Shown: positions 14,400 through 23,275 of the stretch, in pieces | Layout of the letters: every line of letters starts with the position of its first letter | Numbering within the stretch: the first letter of the stretch is position 1 | Source: Callaeas wilsoni | Lineage: Eukaryota > Chordata > Aves > Passeriformes > Callaeidae | Direction: 5' to 3' | DNA length: 64,000 nt | Assembly (NCBI GenBank): GCA_013398955.1 | Contig: VWPU01005272.1 | Span: forward strand, 372,001 to 436,000 | Notes under the pieces: generated by a model | Told to the model about the DNA's origin: nothing | Database searches by the model: none | Seen by the model: only the letters and a program-made list of their open reading frames with translations | Translations under genes and position numbers: made by a program

Positions 14400-15000
14400 A
14401 GAGTGTCCTTCCTCTATCAGCCCAGTTTATTCCGAAGAGGACAAGGTTGGTATGATTGCTGAGGAATACAGCTGGCCCGGGCAGCTGCAGACTGAGGTGT
14501 GGATTGAAATGTGGGTTGAGCTCTGTGTGAGACCCTGGCACAAGAGGCCAGGAACAGCCAACCTTTGGGATAACAAAGGTTGTTATCCCATGAAGGCAGG
14601 CGACACCAGCCAGGTGAAAGGACACTGAGAAACACAGCAGGAATGGGAATTGCTGACCTTTTGGATAACAAAGGAGATGAAGACCAGTGAGCCAGCAAGA
14701 TGGCTGGACACGGAGAGGGAGGCAGGAGCCGAAGACTTGGGAGGAACGGCAAGACTTGTGCCCAGGTAGACTGTGAGAGGATAAAAGCTCAAGGGGCCCC
14801 TTGTTGGGGAGCCCTCCTCAGAGGCAGCAGCTCAAGCTTTGTCTGTGTTACTGCACTGTGAATAAATGGCTTCATGGAATGAGATATCCGGGACTCTGCC
14901 ATGGGAAAGCTGGGGTTGAACCAGTGAGGAAACCTGATCTGACTGTGTGAGCAGGATGTGTGGGGAGCCAGGCAGGGCACCTGTCAGCTTCCTGGAGCCA
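14400..15000 (+). mobile_element. LTR-like element (probable solo LTR), ends not resolved
   Basis: A GC-raised block in AT-rich surroundings has retroviral LTR order. A U3-like part carries a diverged 95-bp duplication (copies from 14,561 and 14,656). Then come a TATA-like GGATAAAAGC at 14,779-14,788, an R-like segment, and an AATAAA at 14,861-14,866 about 75-80 nt downstream, followed by a U5-like part. I could not find terminal TG...CA ends with a target duplication, a primer-binding site, or any gag/pol reading frame. It could instead be another non-autonomous element. No viral gene is present. Confidence 0.5.
14566..14590. repeat. 10-bp perfect inverted repeat in the LTR-like block
   Basis: TGGGATAACA and its reverse complement TGTTATCCCA are separated by AAGGT. 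Part of the arm (GGATAACAAAGG) recurs 95 bp downstream at 14,663-14,674. Confidence 0.9.
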
Positions 15001-18000
15001 CCTTTTTGAAGAGGCTTCAGTCCCAGCAGTGAAAGTCTCTGGCCTTGGGAGTGTGACTGCCAGGAAATCTCATGAAGGGGCAGACTGGGAAGTTTCTTTA
15101 ACAACGACCACTACTAGAGTAATTCTGTGATGCTGTATAGCAAAGAAACCTTTAAATAGTCATGATTAGAGGAGGACAATAAAAAATGAACCAAAGGACA
15201 TAATGCAATTTCCCTTGATAAGTCAATAAAATAAATGGGATTCCAACACTAATATGTTTGAAGCCTTCCAGTGATTTCTAAACTAGAAGGCTATGAACAA
15301 TTTGGTCTCTTCATTCCATTCCCTGATCCTGAATCTTCTGTATCTCCCCCTTCCCCCCACCACTTCCCTTTCTTTTTTAATTGCTTCCCTAGTGAAGTTT
15401 TTGGAAATCTGCTAGATACAGTTATTATGGAAATACATGGATTGGTTGTTTTACCCATGAGTCAAAAAACGTCTTCGGAAAGCTAGCACTGTATAAGACA
15501 GCACTTGACTTCAAAGCCTGCAAAACAGCAAAGATTTACATTGGCAAGACTGGATGAAATCATACGAGCCCTGCTCTCTGTTCGGTAGCCACTGGAGCTA
15601 ACACAGCAACATGCTCAGGCCCTGCCACTCTATGGCTGGCCAGACCAGGCACCTATTACAGAACTTTTCCTTCTGCCATTGGATTGTCCGTGAGAGAGAA
15701 GAAAGGCAACGTGGTGAAAGCGACAAATAAAGGAAGTGCAAGGAATCAAAGGAAAAATAGCTGTGTGCATGGAGAAAAGAGCTGAGATGAAGATTTGTAT
15801 TTGCTTTTGAGTTGAAAGACATTATAGCCTTTGCTGTGGAAGAAAGATGAGATGAAGAATAACTTGTTTTGGCAATAATTAATGGCTCTGATGGCTTCAA
15901 ATTCTACAACACAAATTCCTGAGTTTCACTGACTTCCTTATATATTAGAACCAGTCAGCACAGAGCTCAAGAAGTGCTGCAACAACATAATGCACATAGC
16001 AATTCTCTTTTTTCCCATACTGAAAACTCTTTTCCTAAACAACTGCTCTACAATTAGCTGGTTTGTATTACAAATACTCTAAACATTTTCCCACATTACT
16101 GGATTTTAGGCACAAAAAAAGATGAATTATTTTGAGAATTTATATCAAATAACACACAGAGGACCTAAATAGCTTCTGTATAAAACTATCACATGCCTAA
16201 ACTAAATATGACTACCCTATCAGGAACAAAAAAAAAATACTTGAAAGTATCCCTTATGTTTGTAATAGTGGTCTCAGAAAAAACTGTACGTAATAAAATA
16301 CAGTCCACATTGTGATAAATGTCTCAGTAAGGACCTCTTCAATAAAGATCTGCATATAAATCTTGCTATGTCACTTCTAGGGCAGAAGCAGAACATTTTG
16401 TAATTTTGCCACGATTGGTGTTTTACTCTCTTACAGAAGTAAACATCTGCATTGGCTCGCATTTGGTTTCAGGACCTCAGTACTGCACAGCATGGCTTGC
16501 TGTGCTGGAAGGACTTTGTTGACATTTTAAACACTTCCATATTACTGTTTTAATTCAGATCACAAACATGTCTTTGAAGTCAATCTCCCAATCACCCTCA
16601 GTTACTCGGCTTCAGATCATACAGAATGGTCTTAGAGCATAGAGCCTTCAGACAGAGCCAACCTAACACAATTACAGCCACTAAAAGGCATCCAGTCATG
16701 GAACTGGAAAAGGAAGAGCCTGAAAGATCTCCAAAACCTGAGTTAGCAACACCCTGAATTTTCCCAGTGCTCCACACTTGTAGCTCATGTAAACATCTTC
16801 TTTGCCTTCATGTGTCTAAACTAGGCATTTTTTGTGAGCAAAATGCTTCCAAGAGGATTATTCTTAAAAAAACCCAATTAATTAAAATGTCCAATTAAAT
16901 GTCCTTTACCTATGCCAAAACTGTATTATGGTTTCTGATAAATACTATATTCCCATGTCATTAAAACATTAACAACCAGACTAAAAACTTTTTCCCGTGG
17001 TGAAGGTTAATTAAGGAGGAACTGTGTGCCCCAAACACAACCGTTTTTGTCAGCAAAAGAAATAGGAGATCTGTAGACAAAGCTCTCTGTCACTGTTGGA
17101 AATCAAATGTTTTCAGTCGGATGGGAAAAATGGAAAAAATAACTACTGAAAGTCCTTTTCGTGCACATAGTTATAACTGCTGGTTTTCAATAACTGAGAT
17201 AAAGAACTAGAATGAATATTGGACTATAAACCCTTATACAAACGTAGCAGTGTCCCTTCAGAGCCAGCTTACCCTCAAGTTCATTTCAGTTAGCACAGCT
17301 TTTCAAAGGGAACAGACCAATCCTCACAGAAACGTGTTCACAGACAAATTGCCCAAGTTGTTCAGTGCTGTTACTTGGCAAGGTCTCCAGCCAGATGGGC
17401 TTGCTAATGACTTCTGTAAGGTGCTTAAATCAGAAGCTACTGTAACACATGACTACCATGTTTAATTACCCTGTTAATACAGATTAGTGGGTATTGTTCG
17501 GCATGTAAAAGTCAGAATTTTCGATGAACAATACAATATGAAATGGTCTTTTAAATTTCAGCGTAAGGATACCAAAGACTTGATTATCAGCCCATATACA
17601 ACCTTTCCTAAGAAGAGTCTCTCAGAGCAATTGTTACAGAAGTGACAGACATTTGTTCAATTTATAAAACATTTCTCAGGCAATGTGCACAAACAATGGA
17701 CATGGAATTTTAGTTGCATGAGTTGAATATATTTTTTAATTATTCAACAATTTTCTATAGGTTTGCCTGAATGCATTCAGCAGCCAAGAGGAAACTAGGA
17801 TATAACTATGATCTTAAACTTTTCTTTTTCCTCAGGGTAACTCAGATGTGCTCATTAGCTTAATTTCATTTTGCAAAAGTGTCCTTTTTTGGTGTAGACT
17901 TTAGGCTCAGTACTGTACACAAAGCATCTCACATATGCTAACACTGCAATCGAATCCTCAATCGCTGGCACAACAGGATGGCAAGTTATTTCCTGCCACA

Positions 18001-18091
18001 ACTAACACCAAGTAATATGAGGAAACTAGACCTCTTTTGAAAATTTTCTCTAGGATGTATTTTTAAGTAAAGCATTTTTTTTTTCTCCTAG
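15001..18091. other. Intergenic, no gene recognised
   Basis: AT-rich DNA between the LTR-like block and the candidate convergent exon. I looked on the plus strand for further exons that could belong upstream of 18,092 and found none with convincing splice sites and a coding-like frame. Confidence 0.65.
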
Positions 18092-18334
18092 GCCACTAAT
18101 CAATGCCTACGAACAGCCCCAACAGCTTTTGTCCAGACCGGTGAAGCCATCTCCTGGGTTCCAGGACAGGATGGAATCTTTGGTATTCTTCTTAATACCA
18201 AAGAAATTAACTGTGGTAATGGTGGCAACCCCTCCTCGATAACACGGGATCCTGACAGCTCTGAGGGGCTGGACGATGTCTGGATGGAGAGCCCAGGGAC
18301 TGAGCTGAAGAGAAAGCTGAGTTATGACTGGTAA
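18092..18334 (+). CDS. Candidate terminal coding exon of an unidentified convergent gene
   Basis: A 243-nt plus-strand segment starts immediately after a textbook acceptor (a run of T, then CTCCTAG at 18085-18091). It stays open for 80 codons and stops at TAA 18332-18334. The frame begins ATNQCLRTAPTAFVQ and ends LDDVWMESPGTELKRKLSYDW minus a few residues on the left. GC content is clearly higher than in the DNA on both sides, and the rise begins and ends almost exactly at acceptor and stop. A second frame is open for about 50 codons, and two minus-strand frames are also open, so the frame is not certain. I recognise no domain. In mammals the convergent neighbour of SIPA1L2 is DISC1, but I see no resemblance to its C-terminus. 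It could also be a non-coding terminal exon. Confidence 0.35.
   Translation, partial: ATNQCLRTAPTAFVQTGEAISWVPGQDGIFGILLNTKEINCGNGGNPSSITRDPDSSEGLDDVWMESPGTELKRKLSYDW
18178..18203. repeat. 10-bp perfect inverted repeat in the candidate exon
   Basis: CTTTGGTATT, loop CTTCTT, AATACCAAAG. It could form a short RNA hairpin in a transcript from either strand. It is too short for a microRNA precursor. Confidence 0.9.
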
Positions 18335-18386
18335 CAATGATTACAGATAATACAAGATAAAATAATTCAGGTTTAGATTTTTAACA

Positions 18387-18392
18387 TTTATT
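18387..18392 (-). terminator. SIPA1L2: Poly(A) signal of SIPA1L2
   Basis: AATAAA on the minus strand (TTTATT on plus) is the last such hexamer in the 3' UTR. It is followed 20-45 nt later by a T/GT-rich stretch (TTATTTTATCTTGTATTATC), the usual downstream element. Cleavage is expected near 18365-18375. Confidence 0.75.
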
Positions 18393-18616
18393 AAAAAAGC
18401 AGGATGTATGTTCATTTCAAATTAAACAGTTAAAAATGTTAAAGCATACAAACAAATCAATTGTGTACTAGCAGCATCCAATTGTTAGAATTTTCTAGAA
18501 CTCCTCAGTACAGTCTTAGCAAGCTCAAAATATTACAACTTGCAACCAACTGACCTCACCATAGTGCAGATAAAACAAACTTTATAAAAACAACAATTTA
18601 AGGTTAAATAAGCTTA

Positions 18617-18622
18617 AATAAA
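18617..18622 (+). terminator. Possible plus-strand poly(A) signal
   Basis: AATAAA on the plus strand, followed by GTGTT, lies 283 nt after the candidate terminal exon stop. If the convergent gene is real this would end its transcript inside the SIPA1L2 3' UTR. In AT-rich DNA such hexamers also arise by chance. Confidence 0.2.
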
Positions 18623-19457
18623 GGTGTTAAATACAAGACACTTGATCAAAGCTTCTGTACAAAGATAAACAAATTTGGCATTGTACAACTGATTGGTTGG
18701 CTCACACCATATATGACTCCAATAGTTAAGCAGTGTAATTGTTTAGCTGAACATCAACTATACAAAAGTAACTGAAGTTGGGAGTGGGCTAACCCCAGTG
18801 AGCCATTTACAAGGCATGTGTATTTTTAGAAAATCAGAACACTGTTTATATTCAGGCACCATTTGTTCCTGCAAATAAATAATCTCTAATGTATCTGCAT
18901 CCAAACTAGTGTTAAACACATCAGTGCTAACATTTTATAAACACAGCTCTGTGACTATTCACTATACCTCCATTCTTATTGCTATGACAATGTGGACTGT
19001 GGAAATAAAACTACTGTACATACAAAAAAATAGAGCACCTTTTAAACATTAAAGTATATGTCTGGTTATTCTTTTTATCTTACAATACTGAAGCCCAAGC
19101 TAATTTAAATTGCTTTAACGTCTTCACCAGCGCACCTGAAATGCAGGAACTAAAACCCCAAATATTCCTCTTCAGGCAAGCCCCAGCCAGAGCAACTTCT
19201 AAAAATGTCTAAAATGACACTAAGGATTTTTTACATTCATCTGCACACAAACAAATATCTGCTATTCTCTGCTTTCTTCATATGAATTAAAGACGGATTG
19301 CCACAGTTCTCTCTCCTTTTCAAATGAATAAAGCTGGACAGAGAATGTAGCAGAAACACCTAAAATGGATTGTGAACACAGTGAAATTATTACCCCGCTA
19401 ATTCAAAAGATACAGCTGTTAGGTTGTTCAAATGAGTATTTTGCAGGGCCCCAGCCA

Positions 19458-19604
19458 TTAGGATTTTTTGTCTATCGTATTAAAAAACCATTCTGTAAAT
19501 TTCCTCAGTTGAGCGGCTGCTGTTTGAGACTCCTCCTGAAGTCTCATGTTGTCTTGTCTCAGGTGCTGTACCTCTGCTTGGAGAACTGCCTTGTCCTGTT
19601 TTTC
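19458..19604 (-). CDS. SIPA1L2: SIPA1L2 exon N: terminal coding exon with stop
   Basis: 147 nt including the TAA stop (19458-19460), phase 0, residues 735-782. The acceptor is CTTTGTTAACCAG. It encodes [20 protein letters not shown], continuing the heptads of exon M, then [20 protein letters not shown] and the end FNTIDKKS. This equals the mammalian SIPA1L2 C-terminus except for conservative changes; SIPA1L1 ends with a related but shorter tail after FTEWVFNTID. The stop is intact, so this copy shows no sign of decay. Confidence 0.97.
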   Translation of the reverse strand, partial: EKQDKAVLQAEVQHLRQDNMRLQEESQTAAAQLRKFTEWFFNTIDKKS

Positions 19605-20479
19605 CTGGTTAACAAAGATACGAGTTGAGCAAAGTGAGTAGTTGCGATGACATTTATTTTTGTTGTTAATATTTCTATGCAAATCATAACAGCTATATTA
19701 TGTTGAGCTCCCTAATTCATTCTGACAACTGTTAACTGTAAGTTAATTCCCCAAATATGCTCCAACTACCTCATTGATTCCAAGAAAATACTGCAAGCTA
19801 AAAAGAAAACTAGATGCTACTATAATAGAAAAATTAAAGGAGTTTACTCCATTTAACAAAAAAATACATCAAGCACTAAAAGCATAAGAAGCTTTTAGCT
19901 ATAGTAAATCATATGTGAGAACCCAAGTTGTAAGTAATCGATTTCAAGCATATGTTTAGGGAAGAAAAATATCTAATTTCAAAATTTTTCCTTACATGAT
20001 TATTTACTTACAAAAAGCAGCCTCATTTCTATTATCCTGGCATTTTCTCCAGCTCAGAATTTTGACAGCAAATGAGGCACAAAGCAAGTCATTGCTACAT
20101 GACCAAGATAGCAGGAGGCAACAAGGATGACAAAACTGGAGAGCTAACTACTTAGCAATGGTCCCCGTGTCCATATCCCTATCCTTTGTTAAATCCAAAG
20201 TACTGTAAATGAAGATAAAGTGTTTCCTTTTTTCTGGGGTACGACTATTTGTAGGACAGTTGTTCTGGAGTAAAGACCCATAAACTACTTGGCCACAGGC
20301 CAATTTCCTCACATAACAGTTCCCACAGGACCTTCTGCACCTCCGTGTTCTGAGCAACCACTGAGCTCTACACTCTGGTTTAGCTGACTTACTTCTTTCA
20401 AGCCCTTGATGATCTCTGTGTAAAAATAACACTGCTAAAACTGGGGAGTAGTTGTGGTGCTAAGCTAATGGTCTCTCAC
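19605..20479 (-). other. SIPA1L2: SIPA1L2 intron M-N
   Basis: 0.88 kb; nothing recognised apart from ordinary intron sequence. Confidence 0.8.
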
Positions 20480-20561
20480 CTTTCTCAGGTCAGTTTGTAG
20501 CTGCCGGAGGATGACTTCCAGCTGGTTTACTTTTCCAGTCAGAGTACTCGGAGCATGTTCC
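20480..20561 (-). CDS. SIPA1L2: SIPA1L2 exon M: start of C-terminal coiled coil
   Basis: 82 nt, phase 2 to phase 0, residues 707-734. The acceptor is GGTTTACTTTACAG and the donor AGAAAG|GTGAGA. It encodes GEHAPSTLTGKVNQLEVILR and then QLQTDLRK. Leu/Ile/Val spacing from KVNQLEVILRQLQTDL gives clear heptads, the first half of the C-terminal leucine-zipper-like coiled coil. This coiled coil is the family's oligomerisation or scaffold-binding end. Confidence 0.95.
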
Positions 20562-22159
20562 CTGTAAAGTAAACCACTGCCTTCACTCTGATTTACTGAA
20601 AAACATTTTCTTCCCAGCTTTAGAAGAGTTATACTTTTAGTAATAGCAAAGGAAACCAATCAGTTTAGGCAGTTATGAAAATAGAGAAAAAACTAGCATC
20701 AGTAAAAGACTATTACTAGAACATAAATCCAATCCTGCAATATCTGAAGCATGTCACTGCTTCTCATGCAAATCAGGCAGAAGTTACAATTAAGGAATGT
20801 TTTAGGAACGATTTGCACATACTCTCACAGCGCAAGCCACACTCACTGCTCCATGGTGTGCAGGCACATTGGTTAACAAGCTGGTTTCTGATAAGGACTG
20901 TACTAATCTCAAGCAAGATGCAGCAGCAATTACTGCAAACCAAAATAGCTTTAAAGAGTTCTTTTGTCTGCTGTGCAGCAGTGTCATTTTCAGTAAAGGA
21001 TAAACCTATGGCTTAATTGAGACAAATATTTTGTTTAAAGGTCAAAACACATAAAATATTGCCACAGGTTAAGCAAATGCATGGCTGAAGGAAAATACTG
21101 AGAATAGCTTCTGTTTTCTGAATGACAATGAGCGCTGGGGGAGACAGTTTCATGTACATTATAGATGCAATTAGCCATCATGTGAGTAATTGTGTCTAAA
21201 AGAGAGCAGGTGAAGGGAGAGGCTTTACATACAAAGCTGAATCAGCTGCTTCATGCAATTGCACGAATCTGACAGGTTTGCCATGGCTAAAAGGGGAACA
21301 TCTTTAACACTCTTTTGCAATCCTTACTGATCATTAGCCTGGGGAAAGATGGGGACTTAAAAAGTCATTACAATGAATGTGCTTTACCGTGTAAGCAAGC
21401 TAATTTGTGTAAAATTGGTTCAAATTAAAATGTGATCGTCTAACAAGCAAGAAGACTTTTCCCTCCATTTCCCATTCTTCCACTCCTGCAACTGAAGAGC
21501 AAAACTAATCAAAGATGTGTTTTTCTTTTAAAGCATGGTGGTGGGCAGATTATACTGCCGAATCTATATAACAAGAATAATCTTTAAATTAACAAGTATA
21601 CTCCTTAGAGCAGGATAGGTGGAGAGGGAAAAAAAAAATTATCCCAGGGCACTGGGAAGAATGTGAAGATTTGGGTAATTCAGCATAAATTCTACAGTCC
21701 TCCATTACAGATTCTCTTGATTAATTTACCTCTGTATAAAAGGAAAATTATGGGTTTGCAAATAGCAAATAGTTGCAAAGATAGGATAAACCCTGTTTCA
21801 AGGTTTGAGACATTTGCTGCCTTGCATCCTACAGAGCTGAGCTCCTGTTATTAGTTCTATTAAAATGAAAACAGAAATAAATGTAAGAAAAATTATTATT
21901 GTAAAGCAGGAATACAGTGAGAAATTTGATTATCTGAAACTTTGCATCTATGCTTGATCTGCATTACAGACCTATTACAGTGAGAGAAAAGTTGATTCGA
22001 AGAAAACATTTTTCAAAATTTAAGAAATGATAAGTCAAGGCAACAAGTCTGCCATCAAACAGCCATGAAACATGCATACAGGCAATTTGACATGCAATAT
22101 TAAAAGAAAATATTTCCTTAAAATACTTTTGTAAGAAATATGCTTTAATTCTGACATAC
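20562..22159 (-). other. SIPA1L2: SIPA1L2 intron L-M
   Basis: 1.6 kb; nothing recognised. Confidence 0.8.
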
Positions 22160-22283
22160 CCAGCATCCTCAAGAAAATCTTTTCCATCTGGAGGACTTTC
22201 ATCCAAAGGTAACTCTTGTGCTCCTTCCAAGCCCTGAGCTTGCTGCATATCGTTCAAGGTGCAAAAAGATGCTACTCTCTGAT
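22160..22283 (-). CDS. SIPA1L2: SIPA1L2 exon L: QRVASFCTLND linker
   Basis: 124 nt, phase 1 to phase 2, residues 666-707. The acceptor is GTTACTTTTTTGCAG and the donor GCTGG|GTATGT. It encodes QRVASFCTLNDMQQ followed by GLEGAQELPLDESPPDGKDF and LEDAG. This is homologous to mammalian QRVASFCTLTDMQ and DLEGAQELPL, and to QRASFFAASDEN of SIPA1L1. It is acidic and mostly disordered, and leads into the coiled coil of exon M. Confidence 0.94.
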
Positions 22284-23221
22284 CTGCAAAAAAGTAACAT
22301 AAGAATACCTCTAAAACTGGACAAAATAAAAGGCTATATTACAGCCATTATCTTGGTTCAGTTAGTGAAATGGATTTAGGCTTCTACATCTCAGCTTGTA
22401 CATCTTCAGATGTATGTACCAACTAGTTGGCTTCCCCACACCTGCATCCAAAGGCAACCCCAAAGCAATTTTTCATGTCTATCAGCAGTATGATAGTTTT
22501 GTCTGGACCACTTAATGCTGATATGAACAGTAAATTGGTCTTGATGAAATATGCAGAAAACCATTTCAGAATTCAGGACCACAACCAATGACAATAATAG
22601 TTCAGCAAAAGTGTTTGCATTTTATCCATGGACTTGAAGCCCTCAGATTCCTCAGAAATCTTCGCTGTTCATTTCGTTCTCCTTTACTGTCTCAAGCATT
22701 TGCAGAAGCTGATGGTAATCTGCATACTTGAAAACCAATAAATTCACACTATTTTTATCAATTGTGTTTTTATTATAGGTATTACTAAGGCACTCTGTTA
22801 TCTGCATTGAATTTCACTAGAACATAATCTAACAAGCACAGATGTAATTACCTATGGATATACAGTGTGGTTGCCAAAATACATCAGTCACCACATAATA
22901 GAAGTATGCCATGCAGATCATCATTGCACAGAACAGGAGGAAATGATGCATTCATTAGGATTTGTCTTCTTTAAAAAAAAACCAAAACAAAACAACCAAA
23001 ATCCATAATCTGTGGAGATTGATTTAGCTTATTTCTGCCAAACAAAATCCATGTCTGTAGGCTTGTATGAATTCTGGCGACAACATGCCTGCCTTGCCCT
23101 TTCTCCCCTTGCTCTACCACCCCACCAGGCCCGAAGCTTGCATTATCATGCAAACGTGCAAACATAGGAAGTATTAAAAAAAGTTTACAAAAGGCAAAAG
23201 TCATCAATCCCAGACCATCAC
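22284..23221 (-). other. SIPA1L2: SIPA1L2 intron K-L
   Basis: 0.94 kb; nothing recognised. Confidence 0.8.
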
Positions 23222-23275
23222 CTAGAAACGGCGTGTGATGACAGAACGGCCCAAATTCTTCATCTGAGTCAAAAC
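23222..23275 (-). CDS. SIPA1L2: SIPA1L2 exon K: 54-nt in-frame exon
   Basis: 54 nt, phase 1 to phase 1, residues 648-666. The acceptor is AAATCTTATTCCAG and the donor TTCTAG|GTGATG. It encodes FDSDEEFGPFCHHTPFL, an acidic then His/aromatic stretch, aligning with mammalian LDSDEELGLLCHHTSYL. Exons J and L share the same phase, so leaving this exon out would keep the frame. It is a natural candidate for a regulated cassette. In SIPA1L1 the corresponding position runs directly from AAKAYE to QRASFFA, consistent with a paralogue lacking or skipping this piece. Confidence 0.9.
   Translation of the reverse strand, partial: VLTQMKNLGRSVITRRF

Larger units (their letters stand above)
18372..19457 (-). 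other. SIPA1L2: SIPA1L2 3' untranslated region
   Basis: About 1.09 kb of AT-rich sequence with no repeats lies between the stop codon and a single well-placed AATAAA. The length is similar to the roughly 1-kb 3' UTR expected for this gene. The left end is an estimate, 15-20 nt past the poly(A) signal. I did not assign microRNA sites. Confidence 0.75.

Noticed and set aside
18107..18337. 76-codon minus-strand frame at the candidate convergent exon
   Set aside because: It lies past the SIPA1L2 poly(A) site and lacks an acceptor as good as the plus-strand one; probably a mirror of the plus-strand signal, though not fully excluded.
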